From Amycolatopsis sp. CA-126428 (GTDB lineage Bacteria; Actinomycetota; Actinomycetes; Mycobacteriales; Pseudonocardiaceae), in the NCBI RefSeq assembly GCF_002904335.1, contig NZ_PPHF01000139.1, forward strand, positions 57,886 through 121,885: 64,000 nt of DNA. The letters run 5' to 3'. Positions 1 to 8,080 of the stretch are shown here, in pieces. The notes under the pieces are model-generated. The model did no database searches and had not been told where the DNA came from. It saw only the letters and a program-made list of their open reading frames with translations. Position numbers and translations under genes: made by a program. The first letter of the stretch is position 1. The number at the start of each line of letters is the position of its first letter.

Positions 1-21
1 GACGGGTGGAATCATCCGGGG

Positions 22-450
22 GTGAGCACCGACCGCAAGCTGATCGACCCGGAACGCGTCGCGGCGGCGGTCGACGGGCTCGGCGACCGCGCCGTCATCG
101 ACGAATGGGCCCGGCGCTTCTCCGTGGTCGCCGACCCGTCCCGGCTGGCCCTGCTGGTCTCCATCCACTACGCCCGCGAGATCAGCGTCACCGACCTCGC
201 CGCGGCCACCGGCATGACCGACACCGCGGTATCGCAGGCCCTGCGGCTGCTGCGGGCCCACGGCCTGGTCACGCCGCAGCGCGTCGGCCGGGTCGTCCGG
301 TACCGGCTCGCCGACGCGACCGTGCACGAACTGATCCACCACGTGCGCCCGCACCCCGAACAAGCTGAGACAACCGGGGCTTCGCCCCGAGCCGGGGGCT
401 CCGCCACCCGGACCCCCGAACAACCCGCGAACGCCGGCGAAGACCGGTAG
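22..450 (+). CDS. ArsR/SmtB-family metal-responsive repressor
   Basis: A 142-residue winged-helix protein. Residues about 25-105 carry the ArsR fold, with the helix-turn-helix around 'VTDLAAATGMTDTAVSQALRL'-type sequence and a beta wing ending in 'GRVVRYRLAD'. The segment after the wing is histidine-rich (HELIHHVRPHPE), the place where the alpha-5 metal site sits in SmtB/NmtR-type Ni/Co/Zn sensors, so metal sensing is plausible but not proven. The tail from residue 118 looks disordered. GTG start, near the window edge, so its upstream partner is out of view. The next gene begins 9 bases downstream, so co-transcription with the sugar genes is possible. Confidence 0.8.
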   Translation: MSTDRKLIDPERVAAAVDGLGDRAVIDEWARRFSVVADPSRLALLVSIHYAREISVTDLAAATGMTDTAVSQALRLLRAHGLVTPQRVGRVVRYRLADATVHELIHHVRPHPEQAETTGASPRAGGSATRTPEQPANAGEDR

Positions 451-459
451 CGTGCGGGC

Positions 460-1191
460 ATGACGGGATTGCCCGAGACCATCACCGCCTGCCTGTTCGA
501 CCTCGACGGAGTATTGACCGGCACGGCGGTCCTCCACCGCGAGGCCTGGAAGCGGACATTCGACGAATTTCTCCGCGCCCGCGACGGCGCCGGGTTCGCG
601 GAGTTCACCGACCACGACTACGCGACCTTTGTGGACGGCCGCCCGCGCGCCGACGGCGTGCGGGAGTTCCTGCGGTCCCGGGGGATCGAACTGCCCGAGG
701 GCACCCCGGACGACCCGGTGGACGCCCCGACCGTCAACGGCATCGGCAACCGCAAGAACGAGCTGGTCCTCAAGATCATCGACGAGCGCGGCGTCAACCC
801 GTACCCGGGCTCGGTGCGCTACCTCGAAGCGGCCAAGGCCGCCGGGCTGCGGATCGCCGTCGTGACGTCGTCCGCGAACGGCGCCAAGGTGCTCGACGGC
901 GCCGATCTCAGCAAGTACGTCGAGGCGCGCATCGACGGCAACGTGATCCGCGAACGGCACCTGCGCGGCAAGCCCGCGCCGGACTCGTTCCTGGCCGGCG
1001 CCGAGGCGCTCGGCGTCGAGCCCGCGCACGCGGCCGTCTTCGAGGATGCCCAGTCCGGCGTCCAGGCGGGCAAGGCCGGCGGCTTCGGGTACGTAGTGGG
1101 CGTGAACCGCGCGGACCAGGCCGAAGAACTGCGGGCCCACGGGGCCGACATCGTCGTCGACGACCTCGCCGACCTGCTGGAGGACCGATGA
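460..1191 (+). CDS. pgmB: HAD-family beta-phosphoglucomutase
   Basis: A 243-residue HAD hydrolase-fold protein that would interconvert beta-glucose 1-phosphate and glucose 6-phosphate. The nucleophile motif FDLDGVL (Asp at about 15 and 17) is followed by an alpha-helical cap and by motifs TSS, K (GKPAPDSF) and EDAQSGVQAG. Its stop overlaps the start of the GH65 phosphorylase by 4 bases (ATGA). That pairing is the classic arrangement in which the phosphorylase releases beta-glucose 1-phosphate and this enzyme feeds it into glycolysis. A generic HAD phosphatase is the alternative, but the neighbour argues against it. Confidence 0.9.
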   Translation: MTGLPETITACLFDLDGVLTGTAVLHREAWKRTFDEFLRARDGAGFAEFTDHDYATFVDGRPRADGVREFLRSRGIELPEGTPDDPVDAPTVNGIGNRKNELVLKIIDERGVNPYPGSVRYLEAAKAAGLRIAVVTSSANGAKVLDGADLSKYVEARIDGNVIRERHLRGKPAPDSFLAGAEALGVEPAHAAVFEDAQSGVQAGKAGGFGYVVGVNRADQAEELRAHGADIVVDDLADLLEDR

Positions 1192-3587
1192 CCGAACCGC
1201 ACGGCTACGAGTGCGCGCCCTGGGAACTGCGGTGGCGCGGCATGGACGTCGACGCCCTGCAGCGCACGGAATCGGCGTTCGCCGTGTCGAACGGCCACAT
1301 CGGGCTGCGCGGCACCCTCGAGGAGGCCGAGCCGCGCGGGCTGCCCGGGACGTACCTCAACGGGTTCTACGAGCAGCACGAACTCCCCTACGCCGAGGCC
1401 GGCTACGGCTACCCCGAAGAGGGCCAGACCGTCGTCAACGTGACCGACGGCAAGATCATCCGGCTGCTCGTCGAAGACGAACCGCTCGACATGCGCTACG
1501 GCGCCGCCACCGCGCACGACCGGGTCCTCGACTTCCGCACGGGGACGCTCAGCCGCAACACCGAGTGGTCGTCGCCGACCGGGCGGCGGGTCCGCGTGCG
1601 CACCGAGCGGCTCGTGTCGTTCACCCAGCGCGCGATCGCCGCGATCCGGTACGAGGTCGAGCCGCTCGACGAGGACCTGCAGCTGGTGGTCCAGTCGGAC
1701 CTGCTGGCCAACGAGCCGATCGAGTCCGACACGAGTGACCCGCGGGTGGCCGCCGCGCTGGAATCGCCGCTGGTCGGCGAGTTCCACCGCGCGTCGGACT
1801 ACAACGCCGTACTGGTGCACCAGACCCGCCGGTCGGGGCTGCGGATGGCCGCGGCGATGGACCACAAGATCGAGGTGGACGACGGGATCCGCGCCCGCAT
1901 CCACAGCGAAGAGGACCTCGCGCGGCTCACCGTCGCCGTCGACGTGCCCAAGGGCGGGCGGCTGCGGATCACCAAGTTCCTCGCCTACGGCTGGTCCGCG
2001 CAGCGCTCGGTGCCCGCGCTGCGGTCCCAGGTCGAGGCGGCGCTGGCCGGCGCCCGCCAGACGGGCTGGAAGGGGCTGCTCACCGAGCAGCGCGAGTTCC
2101 TGGACGACTACTGGGCCACTTCGGACATCGAGATCGAGGGCGATCCCGAACTGCAGCAGGCCGTCCGCTTCGCCCTGTTCCACATCCTGCAGGCCGGGGC
2201 CCGCGGCGAGAGCCGCGCGATCGCCGGCAAGGGGCTGACCGGGCCGGGCTACGACGGGCACGCCTTCTGGGACACCGAATCCTTCGTCCTGCCGGTGCTC
2301 ACCTACACCATCCCGGACGCGGCGCGCGACGCCCTCCGCTGGCGTCACTCCACAATGGACAAGGCCCGGGAACGCGCGCACCAGCTGGGGTTGCGCGGCG
2401 CGGCGTTCCCCTGGCGCTCGATCAACGGCGCCGAGTGCTCGGCGTACTGGCCGGCGGGCACGGCGGCCTTCCACGTCAGCGCGGACATCGCCGACGCCGT
2501 CCTGCGCTACCTCAACGCCACCGGCGACGAGCAGTTCGAGCGCGACTACGGCACCGAGCTGCTGCTGGAAACCGCGCGGCTGTGGGCGTCGCTGGGCCAC
2601 CACGACCGGCACGGCACGTTCCGCATCGACGGCGTCACCGGGCCGGACGAGTACTCGGCGGTGGCGGACAACAACGTCTACACGAACCTGATGGCGCGGC
2701 GGAACCTGCAGGCGGCGGCGCAGTCGTGCGAGCGGCACCCCGACGTGGCCGCGCGGTTCGGCGTCGACACCGTCGAGCTGGACTCGTGGCGCGCGGCCGC
2801 GGCGGCGATGTACCTGCCCTACGACGAAGAACTCGGCGTGCACCCGCAGTCGGAGGGGTTCCTCGACCACGACGAGTGGGACTACGAGCACACCGATGCG
2901 GCGCAGTACCCGCTGCTGCTGCACTTCCCGTACTTCGACCTGTACCGCAAGCAGGTCGTCAAGCAGGCGGACCTGGTGCTGGCGCTGCACCTGTGCGGCG
3001 ACTCGTTCAGCGCGGAAGAGAAGGCGCGCGACTTCGCCTACTACGAGGCGAGGACCGTGCGCGACTCGTCGCTGTCGGCGGGAACGCAGGCGGTGGTGGC
3101 GGCCGAGGTCGGGCATCTGGAGCTGGCCTACGACTACCTCGCCGAAGCCGCGCTGACCGACCTGCACGACGTGCACAACAACGTGCGCAACGGCCTGCAC
3201 ATGGCGTCGCTGGCCGGCGCGTGGCAGGGCGCCGTGGCCGGGTTCGGCGGCCTGCGCGACCACGGCGGGGCGCTCGCGTTCGCGCCGCGGCTGCCCCCGC
3301 AGCTGGGGCGGATCACCTTCCGCCTGATGTTCCGCAGCACCCGGTTCCAGGTCGAGGTCGATCCCGACCAGGCCACCTACCACGTCGTCGCCGGTGCGCC
3401 CCTGGAGGTCGTGCACCACGGGGAGCGCATCACGATCACCAAGGAGCCGCAGCGGTACGCCATCCCGAAGATCGACGCCGGCACGCCGCCGAAGCAGCCA
3501 CCCGGCCGCGCCCCGATGCGGCGCGACTCGGAAGCGGTGCGTCAGTACGCGGAGCCGGCCAACCCGATCACCGAGGAAGGTCGCTAG
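1188..3587 (+). CDS. Glycoside hydrolase family 65 disaccharide phosphorylase
   Basis: A 799-residue protein with the full GH65 order: N-terminal beta-sandwich (about 1-280), linker helices, (alpha/alpha)6 barrel (about 310-690) and C-terminal beta domain. The barrel contains GPDEY, which in this family holds the catalytic acid, followed by NNVYTNLMARRNL. GH65 enzymes phosphorolyse alpha-linked glucose disaccharides (maltose, trehalose, kojibiose, nigerose) to beta-glucose 1-phosphate and glucose. The exact sugar cannot be read from the sequence. It is translationally coupled to beta-phosphoglucomutase and would work in the cytoplasm. The C-terminus after about residue 760 is a basic, proline-rich tail. 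Confidence 0.92.
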   Translation: MTEPHGYECAPWELRWRGMDVDALQRTESAFAVSNGHIGLRGTLEEAEPRGLPGTYLNGFYEQHELPYAEAGYGYPEEGQTVVNVTDGKIIRLLVEDEPLDMRYGAATAHDRVLDFRTGTLSRNTEWSSPTGRRVRVRTERLVSFTQRAIAAIRYEVEPLDEDLQLVVQSDLLANEPIESDTSDPRVAAALESPLVGEFHRASDYNAVLVHQTRRSGLRMAAAMDHKIEVDDGIRARIHSEEDLARLTVAVDVPKGGRLRITKFLAYGWSAQRSVPALRSQVEAALAGARQTGWKGLLTEQREFLDDYWATSDIEIEGDPELQQAVRFALFHILQAGARGESRAIAGKGLTGPGYDGHAFWDTESFVLPVLTYTIPDAARDALRWRHSTMDKARERAHQLGLRGAAFPWRSINGAECSAYWPAGTAAFHVSADIADAVLRYLNATGDEQFERDYGTELLLETARLWASLGHHDRHGTFRIDGVTGPDEYSAVADNNVYTNLMARRNLQAAAQSCERHPDVAARFGVDTVELDSWRAAAAAMYLPYDEELGVHPQSEGFLDHDEWDYEHTDAAQYPLLLHFPYFDLYRKQVVKQADLVLALHLCGDSFSAEEKARDFAYYEARTVRDSSLSAGTQAVVAAEVGHLELAYDYLAEAALTDLHDVHNNVRNGLHMASLAGAWQGAVAGFGGLRDHGGALAFAPRLPPQLGRITFRLMFRSTRFQVEVDPDQATYHVVAGAPLEVVHHGERITITKEPQRYAIPKIDAGTPPKQPPGRAPMRRDSEAVRQYAEPANPITEEGR

Positions 3588-3750
3588 CGGCTTCGCGGCC
3601 GGGTGGGACCTGGACGTCCTCGGTCCCACCCGGGCTCACGTCCGGGTCCGGCGCGGTCGGCACGTCGTGCGTCAGCTTGCCGGGGGTCGGGAGCTTCGGG
3701 AGCTCTTCGTCTTCGTCGTCGCGGCCGTGGAGGCGCTGTTGCTCGCTCAT
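3568..3750 (-). CDS. Small acidic hypothetical protein (60 aa)
   Basis: A 60-residue reading frame starting at ATG 3750, 41 bases below the Ppx/GppA gene on the same strand and overlapping the 3' end of the GH65 gene by 20 bases. It is acidic and proline-rich (DDEDEELPKLPTPGK), with no membrane segment or recognisable domain, so it is probably disordered. Support is its codon use (third positions strongly G/C), its operon-like spacing and the absence of another use for the gap. Function unknown; it could be spurious. Confidence 0.5.
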   Translation of the reverse strand: MSEQQRLHGRDDEDEELPKLPTPGKLTHDVPTAPDPDVSPGGTEDVQVPPGREAASDLPR

Positions 3751-3791
3751 GCTTTCCGGAATACCCGGTTTTCCCGGTGACGGCCAGCGGA

Positions 3792-4745
3792 TCAGGCCGC
3801 GTGCATCCCCGCCGCCGCCCGCGCCTTGTCCTGCAGGGTGAGCAGCAGGCCGTCGCGGGTCGACCAGGGGCAGATCGTCACCTTGCCGCCGGCGACCGTC
3901 AGCAGTGCTTCCGCGACGATCGCGCCGGCCAGGGCCTGGTGGGCGCGGTTGCGCGAGATGCCGGGCAGTTCCGCCCGCCGCGACGGCGGTAGCGCGGCGA
4001 GCCGCGGGATCCACGCGCGGAGCTCGTCGAGCCGCAGCTCCTTGCACTTGCCCGGGCGGGCGCCGGCCAGCCGCGCGAGCTGCTGCAGCACCTTGGAGCA
4101 GCCGACGACCCGCGGATCGTCGACGTCGGCGGCGCCGAGCGCGGTGGTCACGACGTCGAGGGCGTGCGCCCGCAGTGCCTTGACCTGCTTGTTCGACACG
4201 CGCTCGGACGGCAGCCAGTCCCGCGTCATCGAGCGGGCCCCCAGCGGCAGCGAGCGCGCGAAGGTGGCTTTCTCGCCCGAGCCGGCGGCCAGTTCGACCG
4301 TCCCGCCGCCGATGTCGAGCACGAGCATCGGCCCGGGTTCGGTGTCGTACCACCGGCGGGCGGCCAGGTAGGTCAGTTCGGCCTCGCGGCGGCCGGAGAG
4401 GAACCGCAGTTCGACACCGGTTTCGCCGGCGACGTGCCGGACGACGTCCGCCGCGTTGGCCGCGTCGCGGATCGAGGAGGTCGCGAGCGGGTAGACGTCG
4501 CTGACGCCGTGGCGGTAGGCGGTGGTCATGCCCGCCGCGACGGCCGCCGTGACGGCGTCGATGCCGCGCTCGGACAGGCGGCCGCGGACGTCGAGCTCAC
4601 GGTCCAGCCGCAGCCGCGTCTGGTGGTTGACCACGGGTTCGCGGGGTGAGCCGTCCACCGGCACCACCACGAGCCGGGCGCTGAACGAACCGACGTCCAA
4701 CACGCCCACCGCGGGCACAGCTCTTTTACGCACTGCTCGGCGCAC
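3792..4745 (-). CDS. Ppx/GppA-family phosphatase (exopolyphosphatase-like)
   Basis: About 317 residues from a GTG at 4745; an in-frame GTG at 4793 would add 16 residues. It has the actin/ASKHA fold. The N-terminal phosphate loop GVLDVGSFSARL and the second nucleotide-binding loop LVLDIGGGTVELAAG are both present, with SSIRDAANA and FLSGRREAEL between them, as in the short single-domain actinobacterial Ppx proteins. Such enzymes hydrolyse polyphosphate or pppGpp end phosphates in the cytoplasm. The short acidic gene below may share its transcript. The substrate is not resolved. Confidence 0.87.
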   Translation of the reverse strand: MRRAVRKRAVPAVGVLDVGSFSARLVVVPVDGSPREPVVNHQTRLRLDRELDVRGRLSERGIDAVTAAVAAGMTTAYRHGVSDVYPLATSSIRDAANAADVVRHVAGETGVELRFLSGRREAELTYLAARRWYDTEPGPMLVLDIGGGTVELAAGSGEKATFARSLPLGARSMTRDWLPSERVSNKQVKALRAHALDVVTTALGAADVDDPRVVGCSKVLQQLARLAGARPGKCKELRLDELRAWIPRLAALPPSRRAELPGISRNRAHQALAGAIVAEALLTVAGGKVTICPWSTRDGLLLTLQDKARAAAGMHAA

Positions 4746-4793
4746 CTCACTTCCGCCTAGGTGAATATCCCCAGTTCGACGGCTCGAAACCAC

Positions 4794-4990
4794 TAATCAT
4801 GTCCGATCTCACGCGTCATTGCCGGGCGTTTCCGCGAATGAAGCCCTCCGGGGGCGCATTCCTGATGCGAAGGTCACAGTGAGATAACCCGATCGAGTGA
4901 ACCCCTGGGCAACCGGACACGATTCGGTAACGCCCGCGCCGGCCCTGCGATTAATCGGACATCGGAACCGGCGTCGAGCAGGGGAAAGAG
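4794..4990. promoter_or_regulatory. Divergent intergenic region of ppx-like and sortase-like genes
   Basis: This 197-base gap separates two divergent genes and is visibly less G+C-rich than its surroundings around 4780-4900, as expected of promoters. The sortase-like gene has a purine-rich ribosome site (GGGGAAAGAG) just before its ATG. I found no convincing operator or riboswitch here. Confidence 0.4.
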
Positions 4991-5572
4991 ATGCAACGAC
5001 CCGAGCAGCTCGTGCGGCCGGCCGCCGTCGTGTTCGCGGTCGTGGCCGGGCTCGGCTGCGTCCTCCTCGCCGTGACGTCGGTGCTCGCACCGGCGCCCGC
5101 GGCCACCCCGGCCGCGGACCGCCCCGAGGCCGCCGGAGCCCCGCCGGCGGTGGTGCTGATCCCGGACCTGGGCCTGACGCTCAACCACGTAGTGGCCCTC
5201 GGCTACGTGGGTGGCCGCCGCGAGCAGCCGGGCACGGCATCGGGCGTGGGCTGGTTCGCCGACGGGCCGCCGCCGGGAGCCCCCGGGGTGGCGGTGTTGT
5301 CGGCCCACGCGAGCTTCGGCTACACGGCCGGCGCGTTCGCCCGGTTGGACAAGCTCCCGCCGAAAGCGGCGATCACGATCCGCGACGCGAGGGGCCGGGA
5401 GTCCCGCTTCACGGTCCGCAGGACGGCGGTGTTCCCGGCGACCGAGCCGGACACGACGCTGGTGGCCCCGGAGGGCGCTGGGCCGGAGCTGCGGCTGATC
5501 ACGAGCGACGGAACGTACGACAGTGCCGGTCTCGGCGGTACGAGGGTCGCGGTCTACGCAACCCTGGGTTAG
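4991..5572 (+). CDS. Class F sortase-like protein lacking the catalytic cysteine
   Basis: 193 residues: an N-terminal membrane anchor (about 10-33), an Ala/Pro linker, then a sortase beta-barrel (about 52-193). The conserved histidine is present at residue 106 (LSAHASFG) and the C-terminal arginine at 185 (GGTRVAVYA). At the position of the invariant cysteine (usual LITC) the protein has LITS, with Ser172 encoded by AGC at 5504-5506. Active sortases use that Cys to form the acyl-enzyme, so this copy is probably not a transpeptidase. It may be an inactive scaffold or regulator, or a serine variant. No sortase substrate with a sorting signal is nearby. It is otherwise intact, with normal codon use. 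Confidence 0.8.
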   Translation: MQRPEQLVRPAAVVFAVVAGLGCVLLAVTSVLAPAPAATPAADRPEAAGAPPAVVLIPDLGLTLNHVVALGYVGGRREQPGTASGVGWFADGPPPGAPGVAVLSAHASFGYTAGAFARLDKLPPKAAITIRDARGRESRFTVRRTAVFPATEPDTTLVAPEGAGPELRLITSDGTYDSAGLGGTRVAVYATLG

Positions 5573-5692
5573 CGGCAGGGGCGGCGGTCACTGCGGCCGT
5601 GCGGCTGCGGCTTTCCGGCAGCACAGCGCAGGCACCGCACCCGACCCCGCCGGCCGAGCGGCGCGAAGACCCCCGCACCTCAAACGCGCGAA

Positions 5693-5723
5693 GGCCACCT
5701 CGAGAACCTTCCCCGAGGTGGCC
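5693..5723. terminator. Bidirectional hairpin terminator
   Basis: A perfect 10-bp inverted repeat, GGCCACCTCG at 5693-5702 and CGAGGTGGCC at 5714-5723, with an 11-base loop. It lies between the converging sortase-like and LLM oxidoreductase genes, where it can end transcription from both sides. There is no clear U-tract, which is common in actinomycetes. Confidence 0.7.
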
Positions 5724-5737
5724 GCCGCGCGTTGACC

Positions 5738-6778
5738 TCAGTCGATCAGCTCACGCAGCTGTGACACCGCCGCCACGCGGGCCTCGCGGCCGGGCTGCAG
5801 GGGGTTCACCACCAGCGTCGTCGCGCCCGCCTCGGCGAAGGCCGCCAGGCGCTCCTTCACGTAGCCCGCCGGGCCGACCAGGGAAATCGCGCGCAGCAGC
5901 TCGGCCGGGACCGCCGCCGCCGCTTCTTCCTTCTTGCCGTCCAGGTACAGGTCCTGGATCAGCTTCGCCTCGGCCTCGTAGCCGTAGCGGCAGGCCAGGT
6001 CGTTGTAGAAGTTCTTGCCCCGCGCACCCATCCCGCCGATGTACAGGGCCAGGACCGGGCGCACGTAGTCGAGCAGGGGCTCCACATCGTCGCCGATGGC
6101 CAGGGCCACCGTGACGAACGTTTCCAGCTCGCCCAGTGCCGCGTCGCGCTTGGCCTTGCCCTCGGCCAGGGAGGCGCCCCAGACGTCGGCGGCCCTCTCC
6201 GGGTGGAAGAAGATCGGCTGCCAGCCCTCGGCGATCTCGGCCGTCAGCGCGACGTTCTTCGGCCCGATCGAGGCCAGCAGCACCGGGATCCGCTCCCGCA
6301 CCGGGTGGTTGATCAGCTTGAGCGGCTTGCCGAGCCCGGTGCCCTGCTCGGGCGGCAGCGGAATCGTGTAGTGCTTGCCCTCGTGCACCACGCGCTCGCG
6401 GCGCCACACCTGGCGGCAGACCTCGACGATCTCCCGCGTGCGGCCCAGCGGCGCGTCGTACTTCACGCCGTGGAACCCCTCAATGACCTGCGGGCCGGAC
6501 GCCCCGAGCCCGAGGATGAACCGGCCGTCGGAGACGAAGTCGAGGCCGGCCGCGGTCATCGCGGTCAGCGTCGGCGTGCGGGTGTAGATCTGGAAGATGC
6601 CGGACGCCAGCTGGACGCGCTCGGTCTTCGCGGCCAGGTAGCCGAGCTGGCTGACCGCGTCGAACGAGTACGCCTCCGGCACGAAGACGACGTCGAGGCC
6701 GGCCTTCTCCAGTTCGACGACGTCGGCGACGCTTTCGGCGAAGCCTCCGGAGTAGCTGATGCCGGTCCCGATCCTCAT
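5738..6778 (-). CDS. LLM-class F420-dependent oxidoreductase
   Basis: A 346-residue TIM-barrel protein of the luciferase-like monooxygenase superfamily in its F420-dependent branch. Typical features are the start MRIGTGISYSGGF, the VFVPEAYSFDAVSQLGYLAAKTERVQLASGI stretch (strands 2-3) and GLGASGPQVIEGFHG. It would transfer hydride between F420H2 and an unknown substrate in the cytoplasm. It is monocistronic, read away from the fumarylacetoacetase gene. The substrate cannot be told from the sequence; actinomycetes carry many paralogues. Confidence 0.88.
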   Translation of the reverse strand: MRIGTGISYSGGFAESVADVVELEKAGLDVVFVPEAYSFDAVSQLGYLAAKTERVQLASGIFQIYTRTPTLTAMTAAGLDFVSDGRFILGLGASGPQVIEGFHGVKYDAPLGRTREIVEVCRQVWRRERVVHEGKHYTIPLPPEQGTGLGKPLKLINHPVRERIPVLLASIGPKNVALTAEIAEGWQPIFFHPERAADVWGASLAEGKAKRDAALGELETFVTVALAIGDDVEPLLDYVRPVLALYIGGMGARGKNFYNDLACRYGYEAEAKLIQDLYLDGKKEEAAAAVPAELLRAISLVGPAGYVKERLAAFAEAGATTLVVNPLQPGREARVAAVSQLRELID

Positions 6779-6872
6779 GGGCGTCCTCCTGTGGTGAGCA
6801 AGCGCTTAGTCGCCGTCATTATGCGCGCTCCCCAGCCCGTTCCGGTGTGCGCACCGCCACTTCTGGCTCGGT

Positions 6873-8078
6873 TCAGCCCGGAACCACCGTCCCCCGCACG
6901 TCGCCGAAGCCGATGCGCGTGCCGTTCGGGCCGGGCGCGGTCGCGCCGATCACCACTTCGTCGCCGTCCTCGAGGAACGTCCGCGCCACGCCGCCGGGCA
7001 GCTCCAGCGGCTCCTGACCGCCCCAGGACAGCTCCAGGAACGAGCCTCGCTGGTCACGCTCCGGGCCGGTCACCGTGCCCGAGGCGAAGAGATCGCCCGT
7101 GCGCAGGCTCGCGCCGTTGACCGTCATGTGCGCCAGCTGCTGCGGGGCCGTCCAGTACTGCGTCGCGAACGGCGGGCTCGACACCAGGTGGCCGTTGAGG
7201 CGGATCTCCAGCGCCAGGTCCAGCCCCCACTTTTCGGAGGTCCGGAGGTATTCGAACGGCTCCGGGTCCTGCGGCGGGCCGTCGACGCGCGCGTGCTCCA
7301 GCGCGGCCAGCGGGACGATCCACGGCGACACCGACGTGGCGAACGACTTGCCGAGGAACGGGCCGAGCGGCTGGTACTCCCAGGCCTGGATGTCGCGCGC
7401 CGACCAGTCGTTGACGAGGCAGACGCCGAACACGTGGTCCGCGAAGTCCGCTGCGGACACACTGGTGCCCACAGTGGACGGAGTGCCGACGACGAACCCG
7501 ACCTCAGCCTCGATGTCCAGCCGCTGCGACGGGCCGAACGACGGGGCATCGGCGTTGCGGGGCTTGCGCTGCCCGTGCGGCCGGACGACCGGCGTGCCGG
7601 ACGCCACGACCGTGCCCGCCCGGCCGTGGTAGCCGATCGGCAGGTGCTTCCAGTTGGGCGGGAGCTCGGTCGCGTCCGGGCGGAAGATCTTGCCGGCGTT
7701 GAGGGCGTGGTGCTCGCTGGAGTAGAAGTCGACGTAGTCGGCGACCTCGAACGCCAGGTGCGTGGTCACCTCGGCCAGGGGCACGAGGTGCGGCCGGAGC
7801 TGGTCGGCGTAGCGGGGTTCGGTCAGCCACTCGGTGACGCTCTCGCGGACTTCGCGCCAGGTGGCGGCCCCGGCGGCGAGCAGCGGGTTGAGCACCCCGG
7901 AAGTGAGCAGCGGGGCGAACGCGGCGGCGGTCCCGGCGGCCGCGGCGGTCAGGTCGAGCACCTGATCGCCGACCGGCACGCCGATCCGCCGCTCGGGCGC
8001 GCCGCCGACGGAGAAGACGCCGTAGGGCAGGTTGTCCAGGCCGAACGGTGTGTCGTCGGCGAGTTCGAGCCAGGTCAC
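6873..8078 (-). CDS. fahA: Fumarylacetoacetase
   Basis: 401 residues. An SH3-like N-terminal domain (FGLDNLPYGVFSVGG) is followed by the FAH beta-roll with YVDFYSSEHHALNAGKIFRPD, PIGYHGRAGTVVASG and the metal-site region EAEVGFVVG. It hydrolyses fumarylacetoacetate to fumarate and acetoacetate, the last step of tyrosine/homogentisate breakdown. I chose GTG 8078 because a GAGGA ribosome site lies 6 bases before it; GTG 8084 would create a GTGA overlap with the DUF885 stop but leaves no spacing. It is directly downstream of the giant DUF885 gene and surely on its transcript, a curious pairing since no other tyrosine-catabolic gene is near. Confidence 0.92.
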   Translation of the reverse strand: MTWLELADDTPFGLDNLPYGVFSVGGAPERRIGVPVGDQVLDLTAAAAGTAAAFAPLLTSGVLNPLLAAGAATWREVRESVTEWLTEPRYADQLRPHLVPLAEVTTHLAFEVADYVDFYSSEHHALNAGKIFRPDATELPPNWKHLPIGYHGRAGTVVASGTPVVRPHGQRKPRNADAPSFGPSQRLDIEAEVGFVVGTPSTVGTSVSAADFADHVFGVCLVNDWSARDIQAWEYQPLGPFLGKSFATSVSPWIVPLAALEHARVDGPPQDPEPFEYLRTSEKWGLDLALEIRLNGHLVSSPPFATQYWTAPQQLAHMTVNGASLRTGDLFASGTVTGPERDQRGSFLELSWGGQEPLELPGGVARTFLEDGDEVVIGATAPGPNGTRIGFGDVRGTVVPG

Positions 8079-8080
8079 AG

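Noticed and set aside
819..3629. 936-residue open frame on the minus strand opposite the HAD and GH65 genes
   Set aside because: It is rich in Arg, Val and Gly with no domain, while both plus-strand proteins are clear family members. High G+C leaves antisense frames open.
4794..4990. A c-di-AMP riboswitch before the sortase-like gene
   Set aside because: Some wall-related genes carry one, but I could not fit the conserved blocks to this sequence.
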